From NCBI RefSeq assembly GCF_964355755.1, contig NC_092676.1, forward strand, positions 6,182,288 to 6,246,287: a DNA stretch of 64,000 bases. Reading direction: 5' to 3'. Source of the stretch: Antedon mediterranea. Its lineage: Eukaryota; Echinodermata; Crinoidea; Comatulida; Antedonidae. The translations under genes and the position numbers were made by a program. The notes beneath the pieces are model-generated. The model saw only the letters and a program-made list of their open reading frames with translations, had not been told where the DNA came from and searched no databases. Positions 40,701 to 46,700 of the stretch are shown one piece after another (the stretch's first letter is position 1; every line of letters begins with the position of its first letter).

Positions 40701-41132
40701 ATGTTTGTTAATTAGCTATATAATTTTTAAATCTAGAAATAGGGTTTTCCCAGAATAAGGATTTCCAAAAAAAAAACTATTTCCTTTAAATCATTCCTTT
40801 TTACAAGAAAGTTTCACCTAGAAGTGTCCACTGAATAGGAGTTACCTGTAGTGTTAAAACATATATTGCCTTTTACGTTTCACAGGAAAGTGTCATCTTA
40901 ATAGTGGGTGTCTCCTGAATAGAGTCTTTATATAATATGTAATACTGTATAAAAAATGCAGATTCTCTTTATTTAAATATCTTTGCGATGTTTTTCAGGT
41001 CATGTGATATACACAATATATTTGATGAGTGATAGCTACCTAGGTCTTGATCAGCAATACAATATATGTCTAGATGTAGTATCAGCGGATAAAGGACTGG
41101 AAGATGCAGTTTACATGTCTGACGATGATTGA
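8021..41132 (+). CDS. ASCC3: ASCC3, activating signal cointegrator 1 complex subunit 3 (whole gene)
   Basis: Complete 41-exon coding region, 6486 nt, 2161 residues; human ASCC3 is about 2200. ASCC3 is the Ski2-like 3'-5' helicase of the ASCC complex. It unwinds DNA for ALKBH3 alkylation repair and, as the Slh1/RQT2 equivalent, pulls collided ribosomes apart. The ATG at 8021 opens [14 protein letters not shown], nearly the vertebrate N-terminus. Two cassettes are visible: APTGAGKT (about residue 478), DEVH (590), SAT (627), GRAGR (830); then APTGSGKT (1328), DEIH (1432), GRAGR (1667). Each is followed by a Sec63 region. All 40 introns are GT-AG and the frame is continuous to TGA at 41130-41132. 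Exon coordinates are in the next five entries. Introns are loaded with repeats, but no key catalytic residue is lost. The identification is as firm as is possible without a search. Confidence 0.97.
8318..8375 (-). repeat. SINE 3' fragment (antisense)
   Basis: AATGAGGGTGATCCATCCAG, followed by TGATCATTAGGGACCCTC, is the reverse complement of the 3' half of the SINE at 16.06-16.30 kb. It sits in ASCC3 intron 1, in opposite orientation to the gene. Confidence 0.7.
9385..9450 (+). repeat. Fragment resembling a tRNA-derived SINE head
   Basis: GGTTTACATACTTGC... followed about 30 bp later by TTTGGTTCAAATCCTG resembles an A-box/B-box pair of the SINE at 16.06 kb. Short and diverged. Confidence 0.35.
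9571..9726. repeat. MITE-A copy 1
   Basis: Starts CTCTGTCTACACAGTATCAA and ends with TTTGATAGTGTAGACAGAGC. The interior has paired TATCACTACCATATTTGGGC blocks. It is in ASCC3 intron 2. MITE-A has inverted termini reading about AAGCTCTGTCTACACTATCA. Confidence 0.9.
10339..10504. repeat. MITE-A copy 2
   Basis: Full-length copy in ASCC3 intron 4: AGCTCTGTCTACACTATCAA at the left, GTGTAGACAGAGCTT at the right. Confidence 0.9.
10505..11310. other. ASCC3 intron 4, no feature recognised
   Basis: Non-coding intron sequence. A TGACGTCA palindrome lies at 10919-10926. Confidence 0.6.
11311..11512. repeat. Minisatellite, 17-bp unit, about 12 copies
   Basis: The CCAGTATAAGCCCACCT unit is repeated with small variants (CCACTACAAGCC, CCACCAGTATAAG). 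The antisense frames read as tryptophan/glycine-rich ORFs; these are artefacts of the array. Confidence 0.95.
11533..11848. repeat. MITE-C copy
   Basis: Begins TGTATTGTCCCCCAAAAACA and ends GGGGGACAATACA, a clear inverted terminus, with TTTTGGTCAAAGTGGATAAC inside. In ASCC3 intron 4. Confidence 0.85.
12421..12940. repeat. Satellite, 80-bp unit x 6.4, nearly identical copies
   Basis: Units start at 12421, 12501, 12581, 12661, 12741 and 12821 with AGGGGACATGAGTACCAGTA (first copy AGAGGACATG), then a partial copy from 12901. Internal copies look identical base for base, so the expansion or homogenisation is recent. Confidence 0.97.
12941..13488. other. ASCC3 intron 4, no feature recognised
   Basis: Intron sequence without array, inverted termini or plausible exon. 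Confidence 0.55.
13489..13660. repeat. MITE-A copy 3
   Basis: GCTCTGTCTACACTATCAAA at the left end and CTTTGATAGTGTGGACAC at the right, with the AAATATGGTAGTGATATG interior. In ASCC3 intron 4. Confidence 0.9.
13661..15764. other. ASCC3 intron 4, second half
   Basis: AT-rich. Two copies about 70 bp apart of a short block (AAAGATTCAACCAATCA then AGCACAGAGATTTT, at about 15100 and 15180) form a local tandem duplication. TAGGCCTA words cluster at 15420-15730. No exon was recognised; the protein alignment needs none here. Confidence 0.6.
16061..16303 (+). repeat. tRNA-derived SINE with poly(A)
   Basis: Head reads GGAGTTGGCTTGGTGGTTAT (A-box-like); a B box GGGTTCAAGTCCC is at 16115-16127. The body ends with GGATGGATCACCCTCATTAA and an A-run. 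Fragments of the same 3' end occur at 8.3 kb (antisense) and 17.0 kb. In ASCC3 intron 5. Confidence 0.85.
16565..16660. repeat. MITE-A copy 4 (core only)
   Basis: Retains AGTGTGATTTGCCCAAATAT through TATGGGCACATCACATTTTT but lacks the outer CTCTGTCTACAC termini. It abuts the acceptor of ASCC3 exon 7, which begins at 16672. Confidence 0.85.
17015..17075 (+). repeat. SINE 3' fragment
   Basis: GAGTCACCCTCATTAAA plus a short A-rich tail matches the end of the 16.06 kb SINE. In ASCC3 intron 7. Confidence 0.55.
17174..22311 (+). CDS. ASCC3: ASCC3 exons 8-14: first helicase cassette
   Basis: Exons 17174-17374, 17631-17771, 18548-18712, 20470-20718, 21163-21297, 21478-21669, 22087-22311; residues 445-880, all in phase 0. 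Motifs in order: Walker [21 protein letters not shown] (Ia), ELTGDMQL (Ib), TTPEKWD, DEVH (II), LSATLPN (III), [10 protein letters not shown] (IV), [33 protein letters not shown] (V), and [10 protein letters not shown] (VI). This is the N-terminal RecA pair; in vertebrate ASCC3 it is the less active or regulatory ATPase, but all catalytic residues are present here. The last 37 bases of exon 10, with its 5' splice site, are the founder of a 13-copy satellite in intron 10. Confidence 0.97.
17889..18015. repeat. MITE-A copy 5
   Basis: AAAGCTCT..TTAAACTAGTTTGACAAAAA at the left, TTTTATAGTGTAGACTAAGC at the right; shortened interior. In ASCC3 intron 9. Confidence 0.85.
18090..18346. repeat. Minisatellite, 37-bp unit x 7
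   Basis: CTTTTGGCGTACCGTACATT plus GAAAAATAGAAAAATAG repeated seven times with almost no variation; GTACCGTAC is an internal palindrome. Lies in ASCC3 intron 9, 200 bp before exon 10. Overlapping antisense ORFs are repeat by-products. Confidence 0.97.
18674..19460 (+). repeat. Satellite of the ASCC3 exon 10 3' end and its 5' splice site, 60-bp unit x 13
   Basis: The founder is the last 37-38 bases of exon 10 plus the first intron bases. Each later unit repeats GCAGTCATTGAAAGTCTTGT, then GGCTAGAACACTAAGACAG, then the donor GTAAATTAGTATACAGTTACT. There are 12 copies after the native one. Copies vary at one site (GGCTAGA/GGCTGGA at about 18755, 19297 and 19417), one copy lacks 2 bases near 19066, and one has an extra 2-3 bases near 19203. 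Confidence 0.97.
19561..19935. repeat. Interspersed repeat, about 375 bp, copy 1
   Basis: About 95% identical by eye to 52006-52387 (ATCTTTACTCTTTTTAAAAG at the start, CGGGAAACCACCTCACGA at the end). No coding capacity, no clear inverted termini. In ASCC3 intron 10. Confidence 0.9.
20285..20445. repeat. MITE-A copy 6
   Basis: AAAGCTTTGTCTACACTATG to GATAGTGAGACAGAGCTTTT. Ends 25 bp before ASCC3 exon 11. Confidence 0.9.
22556..22672. repeat. MITE-A copy 7 (shortened)
   Basis: TTAAGCTCTGTCTACACTAT to TTTGGTAGTGTAGACATG. Ends about 35 bp before ASCC3 exon 15. Confidence 0.85.
22707..26316 (+). CDS. ASCC3: ASCC3 exons 15-20: winged helix and first Sec63 region
   Basis: Exons 22707-22826, 23161-23412, 23913-24089, 24368-24593, 25135-25388, 26148-26316; residues 881 to about 1279. 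Signature stretches are [104 protein letters not shown], and [15 protein letters not shown]. This is the winged-helix, ratchet-helix and FN3-like module that guides the strand in Ski2/Brr2-type helicases. Exon 19's donor lies about 20 bp from a MITE-A copy with an expanded 21-bp satellite. Confidence 0.96.
23521..23840. repeat. MITE-C copy
   Basis: AAAGATGTATTGTACCCCAA at the left, with AAATAGGCTATTTTGCAG and the mirrored TTGGTTAAATTGAATAACTA inside. The right terminus is decayed. In ASCC3 intron 16. Confidence 0.7.
24146..24278. repeat. MITE-A copy 8
   Basis: TTAAGCCTTGTCTACACTAT to TTTGATAGTGTAGATAGAGC. Ends 90 bp before ASCC3 exon 18. Confidence 0.9.
24620..25130. other. ASCC3 intron 18: diverged internal triplication
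   Basis: Three diverged copies of a block (GGCTATTTTATTTTTACCAAGC; TAATTCCATTTTTACTAGC; GGCTATTCCATTTTTACTAAGC) recur about every 165-180 bp, each followed by TTTATTTTTATTATT-like sequence. Probably an old tandem duplication. Confidence 0.55.
25409..25825. repeat. MITE-A copy 9 with internal 21-bp satellite
   Basis: Left terminus TTAAGCTCTGTCTACACTAT is intact; the right terminus is degenerate. Inside, the element's own TATGCTTAAATATGGTAGTGA unit has expanded to about 15 copies (25465-25770). A normal copy has about two. Begins 21 bp after exon 19's donor. All ORFs here, on both strands, are satellite artefacts. Confidence 0.95.
26363..26560 (+). repeat. Diverged tRNA-derived SINE
   Basis: GTGGAGTTTAGCTTGGTAGT.. 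then GAGTTCAATCCTGAC and CAACTCCACTCCCTAAGCC parallel the 16.06 kb SINE. It lacks a clean tail. In ASCC3 intron 20. Confidence 0.6.
26764..31156 (+). CDS. ASCC3: ASCC3 exons 21-30: second helicase cassette
   Basis: Exons 26764-26855, 26996-27124, 27266-27351, 28110-28276, 28838-28983, 29189-29309, 29449-29591, 29822-29959, 30565-30685, 31024-31156; residues about 1280-1705. Motifs: [124 protein letters not shown], and [15 protein letters not shown]. In human ASCC3 this cassette carries the main helicase activity. All ATPase residues are intact. Exon junction phases vary (0, 1, 2), unlike the uniform phase 0 of cassette 1. Confidence 0.97.
27497..27832 (+). repeat. tRNA-derived SINE with (ATT)n tail
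   Basis: GTGTGGCGCAGTGTGTTGGA is an A-box-like start and GGTTCGAATCC a B box at about 27551-27561. The body contains GTATAAATGGGTACCC and the tail AAAGGGCGCTATATAAATGT is followed by (ATT)n. The tail suggests mobilisation by a LINE ending in (ATT)n, as the one at 33.6 kb does. In ASCC3 intron 23. The flanking structure is not a folded tRNA gene. Confidence 0.85.
28355..28636. repeat. MITE-C copy
   Basis: AAGATGTATTGTTCCCC at the left, GGACAATACATCTTTA at the right; TATTCACTGTGACCAAAAAC inside. In ASCC3 intron 24. Confidence 0.85.
29995..30490. repeat. Degenerate TTGATATTGAT repeat, about 150-180 bp period
   Basis: ASCC3 intron 28 is built of runs of TTGATTGATATTGATA, with three larger copies that each include AGAGAAA.ACAAGGATTAATA (about 30100, 30255, 30395) and GTAAGAGAAGGAAACCAATA-like text. 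Confidence 0.8.
30867..31000. repeat. MITE-A copy 10
   Basis: GCTCTGTCTACACTATCAAA to AATTAGTTTGACAGAGCT; the right terminus is shortened. Ends about 23 bp before ASCC3 exon 30. Confidence 0.85.
31572..32216. mobile_element. Interspersed element ending in CTCCTTGGCGGAGGTAA
   Basis: Starts near AGAAAGCCACTCCGAGAGGG / CATACCTCCGCC and ends AACAAACAAACAAACACACG then ACCTCCTTGGCGGAGGTAA. The CTCCTTGGCGGAGG end with AACAAAC repeats is a recurrent motif of non-autonomous elements in marine invertebrates; the superfamily is not certain. In ASCC3 intron 30. Confidence 0.55.
32255..41132 (+). CDS. ASCC3: ASCC3 exons 31-41: second Sec63 region and C-terminus
   Basis: Exons 32255-32380, 33162-33273, 36231-36365, 36625-36680, 36930-37098, 37373-37524, 37974-38088, 38473-38584, 39468-39562, 40490-40655, 40999-41132; residues about 1705-2161. 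Recognisable are [125 protein letters not shown], and [14 protein letters not shown]. The FK-to-IETLPEL stretch across exons 36/37 is about 10-12 residues shorter than in human ASCC3. Intron 32 (33274-36230) holds a LINE fragment inserted antisense. Confidence 0.95.
32434..32956. repeat. MITE-C copy, abutting MITE-A
   Basis: TTAAAGATGTATTAAAAATG at the left and GGGACAATACATCTTTAA at the right. Its terminal TTAA is directly followed by GCTCTGTCTACA of MITE-A copy 11, so the two elements touch. In ASCC3 intron 31. Confidence 0.85.
32957..33121. repeat. MITE-A copy 11
   Basis: GCTCTGTCTACATGAACTAT at the left (small insertion), interior AAATATGGTAGTAATATG blocks; right end truncated after TTTTTTTTGTCATAA. 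Ends 40 bp before ASCC3 exon 32. Confidence 0.85.
33495..33586. repeat. MITE-A copy 12, left half (split by a LINE)
   Basis: CTACACTATTAAACTTTATG through CATATCACTACCATATT. The other half is 36131-36210. The 17-bp CATATCACTACCATATT at 33570-33586 is repeated at 36131-36147 as the LINE's target-site duplication. Confidence 0.9.
33587..36130 (-). mobile_element. 5'-truncated non-LTR retrotransposon (CR1/Jockey-like)
   Basis: A 2.5-kb LINE, antisense to ASCC3, in intron 32. On the minus strand it runs from the end of an endonuclease domain through reverse transcriptase to a 3' end GACCGAATAAAT followed by (ATT)n at 33587-33610. A 17-bp direct repeat (33570-33586 and 36131-36147) flanks it exactly. 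The 5' end lies within the endonuclease, so it was dead on arrival by the usual truncated reverse-transcription route. Confidence 0.93.
33741..35829 (-). pseudogene. LINE ORF2 remnant: reverse transcriptase, frameshifted
   Basis: Three overlapping minus-strand frames (34771-35829, 34211-34858, 33741-34280) together read as one RT protein with frameshifts between them. Motifs: [18 protein letters not shown] linker, [67 protein letters not shown], the catalytic FADD, LNPVKC, and the C-terminal [15 protein letters not shown].. IQRKATRI region. These are typical of the CR1/Jockey branch of non-LTR elements. Upstream (35830-36060) the antisense text contains the end of an endonuclease domain (a [10 protein letters not shown] and DHEAVEISV stretch), also broken. 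No function is expected. Confidence 0.93.
36131..36210. repeat. MITE-A copy 12, right half
   Basis: CATATCACTACCATATTACT through TTTAATAGTGTAGACAGAGT. Ends about 20 bp before ASCC3 exon 33. Confidence 0.9.
37598..37751. repeat. MITE-A copy 13
   Basis: TTAAGCTCTATCCACACTAT to TTTGATAATGTAGACAAAGC; directly followed by copy 14. In ASCC3 intron 36. Confidence 0.9.
37752..37917. repeat. MITE-A copy 14
   Basis: TAAGCCTTGTCTACACTATC to TTTGATAGTGTAGACAAAGC. Tandem with copy 13, sharing a TTTAA junction. Ends 56 bp before ASCC3 exon 37. Confidence 0.9.
38717..38822. repeat. Local tandem duplication, 66-bp period
   Basis: ATCAGTGGCTAGATCTCAAT recurs at 38783 as ATCAGTGGCTGGATCTCAAT; both are followed by GGAGATACAAAAAA. 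In ASCC3 intron 38. Confidence 0.85.
38941..39440. repeat. MITE with about 50-bp inverted termini (MITE-G)
   Basis: Left end TTAGGGAGGTTTCGCAACCT then ACGAATACGATAACGAAACG; right end is its reverse complement with few mismatches, TCGTATTTGTAAGATTGCGA then AACCTCTCTAA. About 500 bp, no coding. In ASCC3 intron 38. Confidence 0.9.
39580..39755. repeat. MITE-B copy 1
   Basis: GTGGTTCCCACTAGCAACGC at the left and GTTCTAGTGGGAACCAAGC at the right form long inverted arms around CCAATCACAAGCGATGGCTT. In ASCC3 intron 39. Confidence 0.93.
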
Positions 41133-42900
41133 GGAAGGTAATTGATTTGATAAAAGAAGGTTGGCATGGAATATATTTCAGGCAAAGACGGTAAAAATGA
41201 TTTTTTTTTACATCAGAAGTTGGAAATGTTTACATCATCAGAATTTGTTGAGGTGGAAAACAGCAGTAGTATTGGAAAATTCTATTATAAAAATGTCAGT
41301 AATTGGGAATATTAGATGACATAAAAAATCTGTCAAAAAAATATCATGGAATAAACAGTATTGATGATTGCAGGAATAAAGGAAAGTTTTACTATATATC
41401 AAAAGACAACATGGTGTTATGGGGGAAAATAGCATGGAATACATTTTACACTACTTTGTTGCAATAATAGAAAAGATGACATCATCAAAAATTATTAATG
41501 CAGGAAACAGCATGGACTGGAGTTTCATTTATTGGAGGATTTCAGAAATAAAAATCAACATTTATTTCATCAAGGAAATAACATGAAATATCTACAGTAA
41601 TTGGAAGATGGAAGATATACAATTATATTGACTGGGATGAAGGGCACAGTTCAAAATATGGCCCAAACCAAGATGATCTGGAGACTTTACTATAGGATGA
41701 GGTGATATAGTCAAATCATCAGACCACTAAAGGCTACATTTTGAACTGTATCTTAGGCAATTTTGTAAGCTGAAGCGAATGCATAAGATAGACTTAAAAG
41801 AGATTTCGGGAGGATTGGAGAAATAAAGGAAAATACTATGGTATCTAACTTCATTTTAGGAAATATGGAATACATTTAAGTTATTGGGAGAGATTACATG
41901 TTCAAAATTGAAGAAGAATTGCAGAAATAAATGGAAGGGTTACAAGAGAGACATGGAGCATTGATTATGAAGATTATTAAAGAAACATGTTGGGAAATAT
42001 TATGGATTGCATTCTACTTGGATAATAAAACGGATTAAGGAAAGGGTTAGAATTTAGGATGAAAGTTAATTCTGATGCGGAAGATATAGTCAAGAAAGAA
42101 GATTACGTGGAATACATTCCAAATATCAGAGACTTTTGAGGAAAAGAAAGCTATTACATAGATCATGATTCAGAGCACATTAATAAAACAATAAAGGAAA
42201 GGGTTGCATAAGCGGAAGATTTTAGGACGAAACTTAATACTGATGATGGAAGAAGATAAGATAAATAGTCAAGAGGAAAGATTACATGGAATACATTCCA
42301 AATATCGGAGGATTTTGAGGAAAAGAAAACTATTACATAGATCATGATCCAGAACAAATGATAAAAAAGATCAAGTATGAATAATTGGGGAATTGGTGGG
42401 GTATGGGGGTTGTCTTTTGGTTGTTGTGTATCATAATACTAATGATTAAGAAGATAGGGATAATAAAGAGGAAAATAGCATGGAATACATTTCAAATATT
42501 AAAGGATTAAGCAAGAAAAGGAGAAGATTGACATTGAATGTATTACTGATGCTAAAAAAAGATATATAAATTATTATGAGGGAAGGATGGGTGGGTAAGA
42601 AAAATGATTACATTATGAAACATTATTTATAGAGGAAAATAGCATGGAAAACATTTCAAATATTAAAGGATTAAGCAAGAAAAGGAGAAGATTGACATTG
42701 AGTGTATTACTGATGCTAAAAAAAGATTAAAAAAAGATATATAAATTATTATGAGGGAAGATTGGGTGGGTAAGAAAAATGATTACATTATGAAACATTA
42801 TTTATAGAGGAAAATAGCATGGAAAACATTCCAGATATTGGAGAATTAGAGAGTGATAACAGATACTACCATTTAATAGACAAAGTGTTTAACAGCGAGA
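41133..42900 (+). repeat. Purine-rich decayed tandem repeat, likely ASCC3 3' UTR/downstream
   Basis: The strand is strongly A+G-rich from just after the ASCC3 stop. The phrase GGAATACATT(C/T)CAAATAT or a close variant returns at about 41169, 41434, 41873, 42110, 42287, 42479, 42643 and 42822, with a spacing near 165-190 bp in the later part. 42466-42633 and 42634-42805 are two near-identical units. AATAAA occurs several times (e.g. 41350-41355), so the poly(A) site is not decided. Confidence 0.7.
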
Positions 42901-43525
42901 GAGAGCACCAGTCGTTTACTGATAAGAAAAGAAGAAATCTATCGTTTTATCGTTGTTTTATTCTGAAGTTTATTTGAATTAGGTTTTATGCAGCTTACTA
43001 ATAATGATTTAAATGTAAAATTTGCATCGATGGTGATGAATATGATAATGCTTATGATTCATATAATTATACTGTAAAAAATAGTATTTTATTTTAGTTT
43101 TTAAAAATCAGCGAATTTCAATTATATGAATATTGTACTTCACTGTATATTGAACAAAATGTTTGTTTTACTTTATGTTTTGGCGGCGGTTGCTTACCAT
43201 ACGCTTTATCGTTAATAGTGTATGTCAGTGTTTTGCCTCAATGGCAGCCCATAGAAACAATCCTTTTCATTGAACTCTTTGTTATGCTATGTTCAAACTG
43301 ATTGGTCCAAAGGCCAATTCACATTTCCTGGTTCATAGGTCTGTTAGTTTTAGCATTTTATCTGCAAACTCTTTAAAAAATAACAATGATTGTTTCCCTT
43401 CTTATTTCTTTGATGATTTTGTCAGAAACTAAGCACAAGTACTTTAACCTTATAAATCTCAGTTTAAGTTAAACCTGCTTTTGCACGTTATATTAGTAAC
43501 GCGATTTTGTTTGCAAAGGGTATTA

Positions 43526-43531
43526 AATAAA
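43526..43531 (+). terminator. Candidate AATAAA before the SLC51A gene
   Basis: AATAAA lies 2.4 kb past the ASCC3 stop and 270 bp before the next start codon. It could end a long ASCC3 3' UTR or be chance; earlier AATAAA copies exist. Confidence 0.2.
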
Positions 43532-43580
43532 CGTACTTTTTGGTTCGTGTGGACAGGTAGAAGCACTCAGGGTCGTCAAG

Positions 43581-43619
43581 AGGTCAAGTTGGGAAATATA
43601 AGGTCAACTTATTTGACCT
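43581..43619 (+). promoter_or_regulatory. Nuclear-receptor half-site cluster upstream of SLC51A
   Basis: AGGTCA at 43581-43586, AGGTCA at 43601-43606 (preceded by AAATAT, a monomer-type A/T extension) and the inverted TGACCT at 43614-43619. They are 180-215 bp before the start codon. Vertebrate SLC51A is induced by the nuclear receptor FXR through such half-sites; use of this cluster here is inference. Confidence 0.4.
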
Positions 43620-43796
43620 ATACGTCCAGTAGGGGTTCGACTCGACTTTCGTAATCGACTCTATTTGAGTGTTTACCTGTAAACCTCTCTGTGTGTAGTG
43701 TACATACAGTAGTATAACGTATATTGTGTAGAGAACGTCATCGGCGTTGTATTACGAGTATTATAATATTTTAAGTGGCGATTCAACATTTTTGTG

Positions 43797-46700
43797 ATGA
43801 TTGACATCATCATGCTGAACGATACCAATGAAACAGTTTGCGCTACTACCTTGGTGACGTCAAAGGAAATGTTTGAATGTAAGTGACGCACCTATCGTGT
43901 CGGCTTCTTTTAATGTTCACCTTAGTTGTTGTTCCTACTACGGTGTAGTTGAAGTGAAATTAACTACTGTCGACTATTTTACTGCATATATATAATTAGA
44001 AAACCGGTGGTGAGCCACAGTCTCATCACCATAGTAACAATAGACATTGATAGGCCTTCTTAAATTTAGCTTTAGCATTTACTGTATGTAGGTCCACGTT
44101 CTACTCTAGGCCTACTTTGTTTCGTAGGAGTATATGAATATAAATTAGTATTACCGTAGTTATAATAATGTATAACATAATATACACGATCATTTTCAAT
44201 TACTGAGTCATTTATTTTCAATATTGATACTGTGTATATTATTGAACATCCGAAATTATTATTAATGTTAGGCCTATATGTTTTTTATTTCTTATAGGGA
44301 ATACGTCACATATATCAAGTAAGTTACTCCTTGCCACAGCCTCAGTTTTAACATGTCTTACTTTTTGTTTGTTCCTCGAATCTTTCAAGTATATGACATC
44401 AAAAGTACCGTTTGGAGCCAGAAGGGGCTACTTAGCTTGGCTGATTGGAATATACCCTGTAAGTACGCGTCCTATTATTTAGTACCGTATTTAAAGATCA
44501 AGTACTTAACACACTGATGACGCCATTGATTAGGTAGCGACGAGTCAAGTGCATTTTAGAATTCAACCATAAATGTTTGTGGCCTGTTAACATTTAATAT
44601 AATAGCCTTGATATGTGTATTTATTCTCTCGGGTAGGCATACATCTCATGTAGAATTATGTTCTAAATTAAATACATTAGTAGCGGCAGTTTTAGGCCTA
44701 AAAATCGCACTTCTATACCAGCAGTATATATATGTATATATATATCCAATCTGCAGACAGTACTGTTTCGATCTTATTAGATCTCGTCAGTGCAGCTCAG
44801 GTTTCGAAATGAAATGTACCGCAGAACTGGCACATAGGCTGAGCCAGGTATGCGAGACATGGTACACTGATTATGAACACAAAGAGTGCACAAGCTCAAC
44901 GAGCGTGCTTTGCAAAATGCTAATAGTATTCACAACAAAAATTATATATATATTTATAATATATATATAAATGTGCCGTTTGTTTTATTCTGAAACAGGT
45001 TTTCTCGGCAACGTCTCTAACTGGTATTTATATTCCACGTGCGTCTATTCTTGCCAACTGGTGCGCCAATATGTAAGTATGCATAGTACGCCTAATGACT
45101 AAATTTTTCTACAATTTCTTATAGGTTTTTTATTCTTTAGAAAAAAAATGGTAGGGCCTATTTATTAACAGGATTGAGAATGAAAATGCTCTACTGTAAT
45201 AATTGAAGGAGTAAAATGTCCTGAAAGATGGTGGTAGGCCTAATCATAAGCGCAAAGTGTCTGCGAAAGAAAATGCATTCATTAAATTAAAATTATCTTG
45301 AGAAAGAAAAAGATTTTGATAGGCCTATTCGTTGATGGAAAGTTTCCCGATTGTAGTTTGGGCGTACCTGGTCATTTTGTATTTAATTTAATCTTATAGG
45401 CAACTTACAGTTTGTATTTTATTTCTATTTCATAACAGTTATCTAGCCGTATGCATATATGCGTTTCTTATGTTAACGGTCAATTATTTCGGAGGGGTCA
45501 TGGTTATGGTTGAAAGACTGAAAGATACCAAGATTCGTCTAAATCGACCTCCGCTTGCTTGCTGTTGTCTCTGCCTGCCTAACATAATTTTGACAGAGTA
45601 AGTTATATTTAAAGTACTGTCGTATTTTTTAACACGGCATCTCCCCCTTCTCTACTTCTTCCCTCTATCTTTCATCGTCTCGTTCTACCTGTATAGTCCA
45701 GTACTGAAAACACGTATAGGTACAGTAGTAGAATTGGCTACGACTTACGAGTTAGGATTTTATCAAAATGGATCATCAGCAGTCATCATGATTGCGTATA
45801 TTTTCTTTTTTTCTAACCAACAGTATGTTTTGTCTTCAGGGTACATTTTCATAGAATACGAATTGCCGTTCTACAAGTGTGTGTTATTCGACCATTGGTT
45901 CTGTTTATTGCCGCCGTTCTTTGGGCAGACGGAATCTATGTTCAGGCTCAGGTACCGTAGCTTACTATTATTGCACAATGGAATGTCCGTATTTTAAGAG
46001 TCAGCAAAGACTCATGATGATTCTAAAAGAATATCCTATCCTATACAAAATGTACATCCAATACTACCTATCAAATTGTGAAGAAAGCGAAAAATACGTA
46101 TGTAGGCCTATATGCCTTGGTGTTGACTTTAAACTTCATAAAGGGGCGGAGCCATGACATCACCGCCGCTTGAAGAAACAGGCAACTTTCGTTAATTAAA
46201 CTGTTCATCCACCAGGTTGTGATTTTGCCAAAGCAATATAACCGGGTAATTACTGAACGGGGCGGAATTTGTGCCGTCTCTTCGTGCCCAAAATTAATAG
46301 TACGAATTAGATACAGGCATCATGTTTTCTCTCGTATAGATTTCTAAAGATTCAGCATTTGTTTATCTCAACACGGTTAGTCTTATCTCAACCTTGATCG
46401 CAGTTTATTCTCTGTCAATACTTCACAAGGCGTCGGTCGAACCGCTCAAGGGATATCTTATCAAATCCAAGTTTATAAGTATGAAGATTGTTATGTTAAC
46501 AACAAACATTCAGAATTTAGTGTTGGCTTTCTTGTCCCGATTTGGAGTTATAGAATGCAGTACGCATTTCAGCTCAGAAGTAAGAGCAAACAGTAAGTAG
46601 GCATTTAATTATGATTAATTTTGACAGATAAAGCTTGGTTCCACTAGGATGCAAGGATGTAAGCGAAACGAAAGCGAAATAATTTTAACAATCATAGGCG

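Noticed and set aside
43526-43740. TATA-like box for SLC51A
   Set aside because: AT-rich sequence everywhere; no TATA with a credible initiator at the right distance that stands out.
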